Positions 14,771 through 25,738 of a DNA stretch of 32,043 nucleotides are shown in pieces. The position numbers and the translations under genes were made by a program. Within the stretch, counting starts at the first letter, position 1; each line of letters starts with the position of its first letter. Origin of the DNA: Nitrospirales bacterium (GTDB lineage: Bacteria > Nitrospirota > Nitrospiria > Nitrospirales > UBA8639); assembly GCA_029261235.1 (NCBI GenBank), contig JAJDBS010000106.1, positions 1 to 32,043 on the forward strand, written 5' to 3'. The notes under the pieces were generated by a model. The model was not told where the DNA came from, did no database searches, and saw only the letters and a list, made by a program, of their open reading frames with translations.

Positions 14771-16585
14771 TTATCGATATTTTTTGGCTTGCATTTCAAA
14801 TAACGTGGCATATCGCCCGCTTTGATTAACGAGTTCATCATGTGTGCCACTTTCAACAATTCTTCCATTTTCTAACACATAAATCCGATCGACCATTTTG
14901 ACGGTTGATAGTCGATGGCTAATCAGAATGGCCATCCGCCCTTTCGTCAACGAATGGAATCCTTGAAATAGTTCATATTCAGCCTTGGCATCCATCGCAC
15001 TAGTAGGTTCATCAAGAATAAGAATTTGAGAGTCCCGAAAAAAAGCCCGCGCAAGAGCGATTTTTTGCCATTCGCCTCCGCTAAGTTCTTCGCCACCATC
15101 AAAGCGTCTTCCCAGCATCGTGTCATATCCACGACCAAGTTTATTGATAATTCCTTGGGCTCCAGCATTCGCAACGGCCTCTTCAATGCGAATGGATTCC
15201 AACGGAGTCAAAGGATCCCCTATCCAGATATTTTCCCTAGCCGTGAGATGGTATTTGACATGATCCTGAAATACGATTCCTATTTCTCGACGAAGATCAT
15301 CAAGACGAAATTCCTTTATGTCAATCCCATCAAGTTCGATTCTTCCTTGTGTCGGATCGTATAATCGACAAAGCAGTTTAACCAATGAAGTTTTCCCGAC
15401 TCCATTTTCTCCCACAATAGCAATGTGCTCACCGGGTTTAATGGTCAAAGAAATATTTTCGAGTATGTTCTTTCTGGCTAAGGGATAACAAAAACTGACA
15501 TCATTCAACACCAACCCATCGTGGAACGTTTGAGGAACTGGTCGCGGTAACCCCGGGTCGATCACACTTGATTGAATATTGAGAAATTCAGATACGTTCT
15601 CAATGAATAAGCTTCGCTTGTACAATGTCGTGACACTGCCCAATAATGTACGAAGAAACCCATTGCTACGTTGAATAGCTTGGAAATATACGGCTAAGTC
15701 GCCTATGGTCAGATGGCCCAATGCGGTACGGTACGCCACAAAACAGTACAATCCAAATACCGCTAATGTAGAAAAAAAGTCTACTCCAATTTCCAAAGAT
15801 AACCACTGACGATCGAGTGCTAATTCCTCTTTTCGCAACTGTTTTCTAAGTTTCTGAAAGCGGGCAGCAAAAATTCTTCCAAGAGAGAATAGACGGACTT
15901 CTTTCCCCATCGAATCAGTCGTGAGAAGCTCATGGAAATATTTAGATTGGCGATCAAAAGGGGTACTGCGCACTAACCATTCATGAATTTTCTCAGCAAA
16001 GTGCAATCGAACTAACGCCTTTGGGATCATTCCTACGATCAACACTGGAATAATGGCCCAATGGAACAAAAACAGCCAACCGGCTATGGCTACTAATGAA
16101 ATCGTATCCTGGATAGACTGCAACAATGATTTGAGAATCTGGGCAGGAAGAAAGGGAGCTTCCTGTTGAACGCGATGGAGTTTGTCGTTGTATAGCGGGT
16201 TCTCATAGTACCCTAAATCAACAGCAATCGCCTTTTCATGAATCATGCTATGCATATAATCAGTCACAACTCGTTCATGTGCATCATCAAGAACGGAGGC
16301 GACAGTCGTCAGCATCGCCTGAAAATAGAAAACCAATCCCGATAGCGCAATATAAACAATGACTTCTTCAAAAGCTTCAGGGGTATTTCCTGAATCCAAT
16401 AAAATTGTGACGGAATCAATAATCAGCTTTAAAAGATAGAGCCCCAAAAGAGGAAGAAGACCAAGAACAACTTTCAAAACAAGACTAGCGATCGTCCACC
16501 CCGGTCCAGCTTTCCATACGAAAGATAGCGCTCGGCAAAGATTATGCTGAAAATCCTGAACGGCTTGCCACTTAACAATTCTCAT
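14771..16585 (-). CDS. ABC exporter, fused membrane and ATPase domains
   Basis: This 604-residue half-transporter of the MsbA/bacteriocin-exporter type has a six-helix membrane domain at about 25-330 and an ATPase domain at about 355-600. The ATPase motifs are Walker A GENGVGKTS, a Q-loop (GIVFQDHVKYH), signature LSGGEWQKIALARA, Walker B ILILDEPTSAMD and the switch His in LISHRLSTV. There is no peptidase or extra N-terminal domain. It probably works as a homodimer. It lies 222 bases downstream of the NRPS-PKS gene on the same strand and is the natural candidate for exporting, and giving resistance to, its product; the substrate is inferred from position only. Confidence 0.9.
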   Translation of the reverse strand: MRIVKWQAVQDFQHNLCRALSFVWKAGPGWTIASLVLKVVLGLLPLLGLYLLKLIIDSVTILLDSGNTPEAFEEVIVYIALSGLVFYFQAMLTTVASVLDDAHERVVTDYMHSMIHEKAIAVDLGYYENPLYNDKLHRVQQEAPFLPAQILKSLLQSIQDTISLVAIAGWLFLFHWAIIPVLIVGMIPKALVRLHFAEKIHEWLVRSTPFDRQSKYFHELLTTDSMGKEVRLFSLGRIFAARFQKLRKQLRKEELALDRQWLSLEIGVDFFSTLAVFGLYCFVAYRTALGHLTIGDLAVYFQAIQRSNGFLRTLLGSVTTLYKRSLFIENVSEFLNIQSSVIDPGLPRPVPQTFHDGLVLNDVSFCYPLARKNILENISLTIKPGEHIAIVGENGVGKTSLVKLLCRLYDPTQGRIELDGIDIKEFRLDDLRREIGIVFQDHVKYHLTARENIWIGDPLTPLESIRIEEAVANAGAQGIINKLGRGYDTMLGRRFDGGEELSGGEWQKIALARAFFRDSQILILDEPTSAMDAKAEYELFQGFHSLTKGRMAILISHRLSTVKMVDRIYVLENGRIVESGTHDELVNQSGRYATLFEMQAKKYR

Positions 16586-16807
16586 TGAAATACTCTAGTC
16601 CAGGGGAAATTCCTGAATGTAAAATCTTTCTCGTGAATTCACTCATTGCACGCTCTATTGAGAATATAATTTCGGAATACCCTCTTACTCGGCATCATTT
16701 CGCTTCAACAACTGAAAGCTTCTGCTCCAAGGTTATTCACCCTCAGTCAAATTTTAAGTTTCACAGGAAGGAAGGAACAGAACTCTTGAGAAAAGAAAAA
16801 AACTCAA

Positions 16808-19800
16808 TCATACATCATCACTCTTTGCGGAACATTGTTCCTGAGCCCATTCAAGGCAGGATTTGACGTGACCAGCTAACGTTTGGACAGAGGGAAGTTT
16901 AAACATGTCTCCAGAGTCAGAAGCAGGAACGTTAAAGCATTCAAAACCTCTGCTCGCGAATCTTGCCCACTCCATTCTCGTATCATCTTTGGGATCAACC
17001 TCTCTAACTGAAGCTTCAAAGTAGGTAATTTTCCCATTGTATAACTTGGGAGCATAGTTCTTGACCGCTTTAAAGTTTGCAGCTGTCACCAACGCTCGCG
17101 CTCTGACGGTCTTCTCTCCCTTTTTGAACACATCGCCTTCTTCAATCATTTCTGGTAGCGCTTTGAGTTTTTCCAAGGCTTGGGGAATCCATGCCTTTAT
17201 TCCCACTTCTGTTAGAACTTTAACTTGAGACTGGAATTTTTTTTCTAGATACTTCATCCGAGGCATTGAATAAGTGTTAAATTCAGAGCGATCGGGCAAC
17301 CAGGTATCAAATAATCCGAGAAATGCAACTTCATCTCCTTGGCGTTGTAATTGTTGAGCCATCTCAAAGGCCACAAGGCCTCCCATACAAGCTCCCCCTA
17401 GAAAATATGGCCCTTGTGATTGAACCGATCGCAGTTCTTCAATATAGAATTCTGCCATATCTTCTATGCGAGTATAGAGCTTTTCTTCTTTCGTCAATCC
17501 AGCAGACTGAAATCCATACAACGGTTGATCTTGGCCAAAAATAGGGGCCACATTCGAAAAAGCAAGCACGTTTCCGCCAATACCATGCACGAGAAAAAGT
17601 GGAGGCTTAGACCCATTGGGTTGAATCGGGACAAGAGAAATCCATGAAGGATGTCCCTGGCCATTAGTGACATAAGGACTTAGCTTTTCAATAGTTGGAG
17701 CCTCAAAAAGAATAGAAAGTGGCAGAACCTTTTCAAATCTTTTTTCAATCTTGGAAAATAGTTGAAAGGCTTTTAAGGAATGCCCGCCAACATCAAAAAA
17801 ATTGTCATTTATCCCTATTGGACGCCTCTCAAGAACTTCTTCCCAAATCGTTGCTAGTTCACATTCCAAGGGATTACGTGGCGCTACATATGTCTCCATT
17901 ACTCCCGCTAACGATGGCTTTTCCTCAGGCAGTCTCGCTCGGTCAATCTTGCCATTAGGGGTCAGAGGCAACGCCTCAAGCCAAACAAATGAAGATGGAA
18001 CCATATAGGTAGGAAGTATGGCATTCAGATAATTTCGTAAGTCAGCAATACTCAGCTTAGCTTGGTTCTTTCTGACGAGATAAGCCACGAGACGCTTTTC
18101 TTTCAACGGATCCTCTCTCGCAACCACCACTGTCTCGCACACATCAGGATGTTGGCTTAGCACTGACTCCACCTCACCCAACTCAATGCGAAAGCCCCGG
18201 ATTTTGACTTGATAGTCCAACCGCCCCAAACACTCTAGGGTGCCATCAGGAAGATAACGCGCTAGATCACCCGTCTTGTACAAACGAACATTGGACCCGG
18301 TATGGAATGGATTGGGGATAAACTTCTCTTCAGTTAGCTCAGACCGATTATGGTAGCCAAGTGCGAGCCCACTTCCTCCAATGTGTAATTCCCCGGGCAC
18401 CCCTATCGGCACTGGTTGGAGATAGTTGTCCAAAAGATAAATTTGCGTATTTGCAATAGGTCGACCAATCAACACCTTTTTCGCATCTCGGGGACAAACC
18501 CAGAATGTGCTGTCAATACAAGCCTCAGTGGGTCCATAAAGATTGCAAAGATCTGTGTCTAAGAGAGAGTAAAAACGTTGGCAAAGTTCAAGCAAAAGGG
18601 GTTCTCCTCCACAAAACACCATTCGCAGACTTTTACAGTCCTTAAAGTTTGGCTCTTCAACAAGCAATTGTAGAATAGAAGGTACTACCTGAAGAATCGT
18701 GATTTGTTTTTCTATGATTTTTTCCACTAAATACGCAATCTCCTGGTGCCCACCAGGACGCGCGACAATTAGTTGCCCACCGACCAAAATTGGAGCATAG
18801 AACTCCCAGACAGAAGCATCAAAACTAAATGGAGTTTTTTGAAATACTCGGTCTTCTCCGCTTAGCGAGAACCTCGTCTGGATCCAAAACATGTGATTGC
18901 AAATTGCACGATGAGGAACCAATACCCCTTTAGGCTTACCTGTAGAGCCAGATGTATAAATAACATATGCTAAATTATCATCAGCCACCGCCAAATGAAG
19001 ATTGTCTCCTGGCTCTTTTTCAATCGCAGTCCACTCACGATCCAAACATACCGCTTGGATGACTTGCTCCGTCGGTAGCTGTTCCCTCAACGACGCCTGC
19101 ATCAAAACTATCGGAGCCCCAGCATCCTCAAGGATGAATGCCAGTCGCTCTGGAGGGTAGATGAGATCGAGTGGGACATAGGCCCCACCTGCTTTCAGAA
19201 TACCCAGGAGCCCTATTATCATATCTAACGATCGTTCCATATAAAGACCAACCAACATCTCCGGAACCACGCCCTTTTTCCGAAGATAATGTGCGACCTG
19301 ATTGGCTTGGTGATTCAGCTCCTCGTAAGTCAATTGTTGCTCGCCATAGACGACTGCAACCGCTCTTGGGGTCCTCCTCACTTGGGCTTCAAACAGTTCG
19401 TGAAGACACACCTCTCGGTTACGCACTTGCTCTGTTTGATTCCATTCCACGAGAAGCTGCTGCTGTTCATCTTTGCTTAACAGAGCGAGTTGTCCGATCG
19501 GCTGCTCCGGATTTGCTACAATGCCTTCTAATAGTCTCGTATAACATGAAAGCCAGCGCTTGATAGTTTGTTCATCAAAAACATCAGTATTAAAAAAACA
19601 AGCAAGCAAAAGGGAATTTTCACTTTCATATAGATTAATTGCAAGATCGAAAATAACGGCATGCTTCGGATTTTCCGTAGCCTTCGCCTCTATGTTGAAA
19701 AATGATTCGTCTAATCCTTCACGCTCCAAGTTAAAGGTAACTTCAACTAACGGAATACGACCAGGGTTTCTAGGCAATTGCAACTCTTCCAGAATACGGC

Positions 19801-22800
19801 CAAACGTACAATCCTGATGATCATAGGCATCAAGAATTGATGTCTTTACTGTTGAAAGAAAACTTTTAAAACTCACCTGGCCACCTACGGTTGATCGTAT
19901 AGGCAACAAATTCACGCAATGGCCAACAAGCGTTTGATTATCCAGACTAGCTTGCCCAGCTGTGGGGATTCCTACAATGAGATCGTCCTGTCCAGAAAGT
20001 CGAAAGAGAAGTGCTTTAAATGCAGCGAGTACTAGGGCAAACAGACTTGATTGTTGGCCTCGAGCCGTATGCTTGATAGCCTTGAAGAGTTCCGCGGGAA
20101 ATTCCCACTTCATCGTCGCACCAGTATAGGTTCTCAATTGAGGCCGTATACGGTCTGTCGGCAAATTCATATCTGAAGGAGGATGAGATAGAAGATGGGT
20201 CCAGTAGATGAGCGAATCTTGTGCCGCCTGTTTTTTTTCATCAAGTTTCTGAGCCAAGACAAACTGACAATATGAACCTGGGGCAGGAAGCTCCTCGAGA
20301 CGGCCTTGACATAAAGCTGAATACACCACGCGGATTTCGTTCAATAACAGTGAAGAAGACCAACCATCACAAACAAGATGGTGGGTGGTGAAAATAAATA
20401 CATGCTTATCAGAAGCGACCTTAAGCATCGTGCAGCGAAATAGTGGACCCTCGATGAGGTTAAAGGGGTTCACCATTTCTTCCGCTAAGACCTCTCGAAC
20501 ACGATTACCACCATCACATTCAGTACCTTCATTCACCACATACAAGGAGTCATCTGTCGATAATTTGCTTGTGTACCCTTGGAGCATTTCCTTAGCCGAA
20601 AAACGAAAATGAAGGGCTTCGTGACGATTAACTACCGCAAAGACTGATTTATGAAAATTTTCTAAATCAAGAGAACCAGTCAGCTCTATAGAGAACGATT
20701 CATTAAAAGCGCAGGAAGCTGTTGGTCCCATTTGACAAGCAAGCCAAATTTCTTGTTGGGCTTGAGTTAATGGCAAGTCACATTCTGTCTGGGTATCTCC
20801 CCGTAGGACCGAGTCCGAGGCCAATTGCCACCCATCTTCAACTAACACATTATTGTTGTCATTACCTGCTACCAATGAGTCATTGATAGTGCCATTTCTC
20901 TCGCTAGGAGGCATTGGGAGGAAACCGGCATCTTGCAGTTCTTTCACACTATCTTTGATTACTTGCAAAACAAAACGAATGTCTTCGTCTGAATGGGCCG
21001 TGGAGAAAAAACAATTTTGAGAAGCCTCGCGAATGTATACCCCTTTTTCAAGCATATGATAGAAGAGTAAATAGACATACGAGAGGCTCGGATGGGTGTC
21101 AAAACGAAACCATGAACTATATTGTTGAATGCGAATGGGAACACCACTATCTTCAAAAAATTCATTCAATTCTCTGGCAAACCTCTCCGTTCGTTGCGTC
21201 AAGGTTTGCTGAAGAGATGGTCCTTCTGCTTTAAGATGACGAAGAACAGCTCGTGCCGACGCTAACGCAAGCGGATGTCGAACAAATGTTCCCGCAAAAA
21301 ATGTGACATCCACTTCTGGCTGGGACGCATCACCATATTGCCATTCACCTCCATCGAGAGAATCCATAAACTTTGCACTTCCTGCAACCACCCCAATAGG
21401 CATCCCCCCACCAATCACTTTTCCGTATGTGGCCAGATCAGCACGAATGCCAAAAAGTCCCTGTAGACCTGCAGGGTGTGTCCTAAATCCCGTTATGATT
21501 TCATCAAAAATTAAAGCTGTTCCAGTCTGTTCTGTAAGTTTCCTAACCGAAGCAAGAAACTCCTTTGGCCGCAATTCTGGATGCCGACTCTGAATCGGTT
21601 CAACTAAAATCGCTGCTAGCTCGTGAGCACACCCTTCTAGAACCTTTAAGGTCTCTGGGCTGCCATATTCCAAAACCACAGCATTTTGTACGGACTCTTG
21701 AGTAATTCCTGGAGCTGCCGGGACGGTATAAAGAGACTCTTGACGAACCTGTGCTCTTGCTAAAACCTCCTCAAACATTCCGTGGTAATCGCCAGTGAAA
21801 TAGGCGATTTTGGTTCTTCCTGTGATTGTTCGGGCCATTCGCAAAGCAGCCATAACAGCTTCGGAACCAGTGCTACAAAAAGAAACACGCTCCATCCCGG
21901 TGATCTCCCGCAAAAGCGCTGCGACTTCACCAGCCAGAGGGGACTGAGGACCAATTGCTATTCCTTTGTGCAACTGCTCTTCAATCGCCTCTTTGACAAA
22001 TACAGGAGAATGCCCCAAGAAATTTGCACCAAATCCCATCGTGATATCTATATACTCGTTCCCATCCACATCCCATATTCGTGCACCTTGTGATCGTTCG
22101 GAGACGATTTGATAGACCAACTCTTTCCAAAGAACGCGGAACCCTGCCACTGACCGTGGATCAGCCAAAATTTTACGATATATTTGTGCAAACGCTTTGG
22201 ATTTTTTTGTCTTCGCAGTCAAGCGCTGAATAAGACTAAGCAAATGATGCTCTTGTTGCTTAGTCAGATTCCCGTCTTTAGACTTTTCGATTGGCTTATA
22301 TGGACCAAATCGAGCAACATCCAGTTTTGGTTGAAGCCTCTTAGCCATATCCTCAGTTAATTTGACCTGAAAAATAGGTTGGGTTGTGGCCTCACTTTCA
22401 TGACGTGCTGCACCAGAAGATGCGGTAATCGATAGAGAGGTTTGAACCTTGGAAAGACCAAATTTCACCATATCAAGTTGGTCTGCCATACGTTTAAGTT
22501 CTTGATGAACCTCAGTATCAGTAAATCCTGAATCCTGAGAATCGAGATTTCGAGAGAGTGGTAATGAAGATTCTTTGGATTGAACCTCCGGATATTTCAT
22601 CACCGGCGATTGCGAGAATAAGGTGTTTCCGTCAAGGGCAGGAATCTCGTTAAACATACTAGCTGGAAGCTTTTCCTCAAGAAAATCAGCGAGAAGATCT
22701 AGTGACGACAAGTCTTCGAACAATTGCCGAAACGATACTTTTATGCCAAATTCCTTTTGAAATTGAACGGTAGCTTGCGTCAAAAACAGTGAATCTAATC

Positions 22801-25738
22801 CCAATTCCATAAAGGAGGTCTCGCATTCATTCGGGGAAAACTCAAGCCCAGATAGGTCCAACATAATGGCTCTGAGTACCTCGACAATACGGCCTTTTCG
22901 AATAGTCGTTGTCACCTCAACAGACGTTGCTGAGATAGAGCTGGCATGATGATGTTCGGAAGGGACATGAGCTGGTATCGGAAGTGACTCCCCATTCCCC
23001 TCATCAATTGAGCATTCCCTAGACTGTATGGGCTTCCCTTGTTCAACGCTCGGTGGATCGACCCAGTAGCGCTTTCTCTCAAATGGGTATGTAGGCAACG
23101 CCAGGCGATTACGCTGCTCATCCGCATAGAAATTCGACCAGTCGACCTTTGCTCCGGTTGTCCACAAATGACCGAGAGCTGTCAGCATGCAGAATGTATC
23201 CGCTTGCTGTTCATTGACATGGCTAAGCGAGGGAATCACCGTCTGCTTCGCTTCTGGATTTTGATGCTGCAATGCTAAGGTACTTAACGTTTTCCCAGGT
23301 CCAACTTCGAGAAGAACCCTTCCAGGCTGCTTCTGTAGCTCTAGGATGCCAGGACTGAATCGAACAGCAAAGCGAAGTTGATGTGCCCAATAGAGAGGAT
23401 CTTGAATTTGTTCTTCCGTAATCCACGTTCCGGTCAAACTTGAGATATACGGAATACTTGGAAGATTGCGGCGAACCATCCTGACCGCATCAACAAACGG
23501 ACCAACAATCGGTTCCATCATTTTCGAATGATACGCATGTGACGTATGTAACCTATTAGCTGTCACACCTAGTGCTTCAAGTTGCTTGTGCAGCGCATCA
23601 ATACGCTCTGTGGTACCTGACAATACTGACAACATTGGGGAATTCAAGACCGCTAAAGAAATCTCATCATCAAGGTACTTAGTGACTTGGTCTTGTGAGA
23701 GTCGAACTGCAAGCATACTTCCTTCTGGTTGGTCTTGCATGAGCTTAGCTCGATGCGCCAGCAATTGAAGTGCATCTTCAACCGAAAAAATTCCGGCCAA
23801 ACACGCAGCCACATACTCTCCAACACTATGCCCAATCATCGCCGCAGGCTTAATGCCCCAACTCATCCAGACCTGTGCTAAGGCATACTCGACAGCGAAC
23901 AAGGCTGGCTGGGTATAGATCGTTTGCTTCAAATACTGCGTCGCTCCGTCAAGATTTCCATCTGAAGGGAACAACAAAGTACGGAGGTCAAGATCTAAAT
24001 GCGGCAGGAGAATTTCTGCACATCGATCTAGATTGTCTCGAAAAACAGGTTCATTCCTGTAGAGGTCATGCCCCATTTGAACGTGTTGAGCCCCCTGCCC
24101 AGGAAACATAAAAACAATGGACGGCTCCGTCCCGCTCGTGGTTCGCGTCACAACATTTTTCCCATGGCCAGCTGCCAATAGATTGCTCCCTTCCTCTCTA
24201 TCTCCGCAGACAAGAAATCGTCTATGTTGAAAATCATTCCTTCCAACGTGCAAGGAAAATGCGACGTCACCGAAATTCACATCAGTATGCTCTTTCAAAA
24301 ACTTCGCTATTTGTTGAGTGGAATTATCTAGTGCCGTTTCGGTCTTTGCAGAAATTGCTAATAATTGGTAGGACCGAGTCTGACTGGATTGCCTTGGAGT
24401 GGGGGACTCCTCAAGCACCACATGGGCGTTCGTTCCACCAACTCCAAAGGAGCTTACACCTGCACGACGAGGAGTGCCTCCTGGCTTCCATTCCTGGAGC
24501 CCCTTAATCACATGGAATGGACTTGCTTCAAAATCGATTTCTGGATTTGCCGTTTCATAGTGTAGGCTCGGCGGGAGTTGTTGATGCTTCAGAGCAAGGA
24601 CCGTTTTGATCAACCCAGCAACGCCAGCCGCAGCATCGAGGTGCCCAATGTTAGATTTAACTGAGCCAATTCCACAAAATTGCTTAGCCTCCGTCTTGAG
24701 ACGAAAGGCCTTGGTAAGGCCAGCGATTTCGATCGGATCTCCTAAAGGTGTTCCCGTCCCATGTGCCTCAATATAGGAAATGGTTTCAGGATGAACCCCC
24801 GCTAATGCCTGTGCTCGAGCTATCACTTCTGCTTGTCCATCAACACTAGGGGCGCCATAACTGACCTTGTTAGCCCCATCATTATTCAGAGCAAAGCCCT
24901 TAATGACCGCCTCAATCCGATCTCCATCAGCAAGCGCATCTTCTAAACGGCGAAGAACCACCACGCCAAGACCACCACTAAATACCGTTCCATTTGCCCG
25001 AGCATCAAACGGTCGACACGACCCGTCGGATGAAAGCATGCCTCCCTCCTGATGAATATATCCCCGTTCCTGAGGAAAGGGGATACATACCCCACCAGCC
25101 AATGCGAGATCTGTCTCGTAATGAAGAAGGCTCTGGCATGCTTGGCATACCGCAACTAATGATGTTGAACAAGCCGTTTGGATATTGATGCTAGGACCAC
25201 GAAGGTTTAATTTATAGGAGGTTCTCGTGGGAAGATAATCTTTATCATTACTGACTAATGTTTGAAAGGCATCAACGTTCCTAAATCGAACCAGTCCTTC
25301 AATATAATTTCGATCCACGCACAAATTATGTAAAAGATAGGAATTAATGTAGCTTCCCGCAAACACCCCGATCGTGCCTAGAAATTTATCAGGAGTGTGA
25401 CCGGCTAACTCTAATGCTTCCCATGCACATTCAAGCCAAATACGTTGCTGTGGATCAAGAATTGCCGCATCTCGTGGGGTGAATCCAAAAAAGCCAGCAT
25501 CAAAAAGATCAACGCCATCCAGCACACCTCGAGCCCTGACAAAATCAAGGTTATTCTTTAGCGAATCAAAGTCAATTTCCTTTCCTCTTAATTCTTCATC
25601 TGTGAAGTGATGAATACTTTCTCTTCCTGCAATCAGATTCTCCCAGAATTCTTCCACATTTTGAGCTTCGGGGAAGCGCCCTGTCATACCGACAATCGCA
25701 ATATCTCCAAGACTATTGGGCTCTTCAATTCCACTCAT
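16808..25738 (-). CDS. Hybrid PKS-NRPS: KS-AT-ACP-aminotransferase-C-A(Gln)-PCP-TE
   Basis: This 2976-residue assembly-line protein has the following domains. KS, about 11-440: Cys190 in TACSTS, plus EAHGTGTPLGDP and KSNIGHLDAAAG. AT, about 548-880: Ser638 in GHSVGEY, and an HAYH motif suggesting malonyl-CoA. ACP: Ser983 in LGLDSL. PLP class III aminotransferase, about 1190-1625: Lys1440 in YGKVIGGG, and DEIITGF. Condensation domain: HHLVCDG near 1787. Adenylation domain: hand-read pocket DAWQFGLID, a known Gln-type code. PCP: GGHSL. Thioesterase, about 2725-2970: GACMGG, with Cys2784 where Ser is usual. There is no KR, DH or MT domain. The start overlaps the upstream C-A-PCP gene (ATGA), so the two are translated together. 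It should extend the incoming aminoacyl chain by two carbons, convert the beta-keto group to an amine, add Gln and release. Confidence 0.95.
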   Translation of the reverse strand: MSGIEEPNSLGDIAIVGMTGRFPEAQNVEEFWENLIAGRESIHHFTDEELRGKEIDFDSLKNNLDFVRARGVLDGVDLFDAGFFGFTPRDAAILDPQQRIWLECAWEALELAGHTPDKFLGTIGVFAGSYINSYLLHNLCVDRNYIEGLVRFRNVDAFQTLVSNDKDYLPTRTSYKLNLRGPSINIQTACSTSLVAVCQACQSLLHYETDLALAGGVCIPFPQERGYIHQEGGMLSSDGSCRPFDARANGTVFSGGLGVVVLRRLEDALADGDRIEAVIKGFALNNDGANKVSYGAPSVDGQAEVIARAQALAGVHPETISYIEAHGTGTPLGDPIEIAGLTKAFRLKTEAKQFCGIGSVKSNIGHLDAAAGVAGLIKTVLALKHQQLPPSLHYETANPEIDFEASPFHVIKGLQEWKPGGTPRRAGVSSFGVGGTNAHVVLEESPTPRQSSQTRSYQLLAISAKTETALDNSTQQIAKFLKEHTDVNFGDVAFSLHVGRNDFQHRRFLVCGDREEGSNLLAAGHGKNVVTRTTSGTEPSIVFMFPGQGAQHVQMGHDLYRNEPVFRDNLDRCAEILLPHLDLDLRTLLFPSDGNLDGATQYLKQTIYTQPALFAVEYALAQVWMSWGIKPAAMIGHSVGEYVAACLAGIFSVEDALQLLAHRAKLMQDQPEGSMLAVRLSQDQVTKYLDDEISLAVLNSPMLSVLSGTTERIDALHKQLEALGVTANRLHTSHAYHSKMMEPIVGPFVDAVRMVRRNLPSIPYISSLTGTWITEEQIQDPLYWAHQLRFAVRFSPGILELQKQPGRVLLEVGPGKTLSTLALQHQNPEAKQTVIPSLSHVNEQQADTFCMLTALGHLWTTGAKVDWSNFYADEQRNRLALPTYPFERKRYWVDPPSVEQGKPIQSRECSIDEGNGESLPIPAHVPSEHHHASSISATSVEVTTTIRKGRIVEVLRAIMLDLSGLEFSPNECETSFMELGLDSLFLTQATVQFQKEFGIKVSFRQLFEDLSSLDLLADFLEEKLPASMFNEIPALDGNTLFSQSPVMKYPEVQSKESSLPLSRNLDSQDSGFTDTEVHQELKRMADQLDMVKFGLSKVQTSLSITASSGAARHESEATTQPIFQVKLTEDMAKRLQPKLDVARFGPYKPIEKSKDGNLTKQQEHHLLSLIQRLTAKTKKSKAFAQIYRKILADPRSVAGFRVLWKELVYQIVSERSQGARIWDVDGNEYIDITMGFGANFLGHSPVFVKEAIEEQLHKGIAIGPQSPLAGEVAALLREITGMERVSFCSTGSEAVMAALRMARTITGRTKIAYFTGDYHGMFEEVLARAQVRQESLYTVPAAPGITQESVQNAVVLEYGSPETLKVLEGCAHELAAILVEPIQSRHPELRPKEFLASVRKLTEQTGTALIFDEIITGFRTHPAGLQGLFGIRADLATYGKVIGGGMPIGVVAGSAKFMDSLDGGEWQYGDASQPEVDVTFFAGTFVRHPLALASARAVLRHLKAEGPSLQQTLTQRTERFARELNEFFEDSGVPIRIQQYSSWFRFDTHPSLSYVYLLFYHMLEKGVYIREASQNCFFSTAHSDEDIRFVLQVIKDSVKELQDAGFLPMPPSERNGTINDSLVAGNDNNNVLVEDGWQLASDSVLRGDTQTECDLPLTQAQQEIWLACQMGPTASCAFNESFSIELTGSLDLENFHKSVFAVVNRHEALHFRFSAKEMLQGYTSKLSTDDSLYVVNEGTECDGGNRVREVLAEEMVNPFNLIEGPLFRCTMLKVASDKHVFIFTTHHLVCDGWSSSLLLNEIRVVYSALCQGRLEELPAPGSYCQFVLAQKLDEKKQAAQDSLIYWTHLLSHPPSDMNLPTDRIRPQLRTYTGATMKWEFPAELFKAIKHTARGQQSSLFALVLAAFKALLFRLSGQDDLIVGIPTAGQASLDNQTLVGHCVNLLPIRSTVGGQVSFKSFLSTVKTSILDAYDHQDCTFGRILEELQLPRNPGRIPLVEVTFNLEREGLDESFFNIEAKATENPKHAVIFDLAINLYESENSLLLACFFNTDVFDEQTIKRWLSCYTRLLEGIVANPEQPIGQLALLSKDEQQQLLVEWNQTEQVRNREVCLHELFEAQVRRTPRAVAVVYGEQQLTYEELNHQANQVAHYLRKKGVVPEMLVGLYMERSLDMIIGLLGILKAGGAYVPLDLIYPPERLAFILEDAGAPIVLMQASLREQLPTEQVIQAVCLDREWTAIEKEPGDNLHLAVADDNLAYVIYTSGSTGKPKGVLVPHRAICNHMFWIQTRFSLSGEDRVFQKTPFSFDASVWEFYAPILVGGQLIVARPGGHQEIAYLVEKIIEKQITILQVVPSILQLLVEEPNFKDCKSLRMVFCGGEPLLLELCQRFYSLLDTDLCNLYGPTEACIDSTFWVCPRDAKKVLIGRPIANTQIYLLDNYLQPVPIGVPGELHIGGSGLALGYHNRSELTEEKFIPNPFHTGSNVRLYKTGDLARYLPDGTLECLGRLDYQVKIRGFRIELGEVESVLSQHPDVCETVVVAREDPLKEKRLVAYLVRKNQAKLSIADLRNYLNAILPTYMVPSSFVWLEALPLTPNGKIDRARLPEEKPSLAGVMETYVAPRNPLECELATIWEEVLERRPIGINDNFFDVGGHSLKAFQLFSKIEKRFEKVLPLSILFEAPTIEKLSPYVTNGQGHPSWISLVPIQPNGSKPPLFLVHGIGGNVLAFSNVAPIFGQDQPLYGFQSAGLTKEEKLYTRIEDMAEFYIEELRSVQSQGPYFLGGACMGGLVAFEMAQQLQRQGDEVAFLGLFDTWLPDRSEFNTYSMPRMKYLEKKFQSQVKVLTEVGIKAWIPQALEKLKALPEMIEEGDVFKKGEKTVRARALVTAANFKAVKNYAPKLYNGKITYFEASVREVDPKDDTRMEWARFASRGFECFNVPASDSGDMFKLPSVQTLAGHVKSCLEWAQEQCSAKSDDV

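Noticed and set aside
19171..19563. 130-residue open frame antisense to the Gln adenylation domain
   Set aside because: It is fully inside a gene with unmistakable domains on the other strand and shows no domain of its own; similar antisense frames across 16.8-29 kb were rejected for the same reason.
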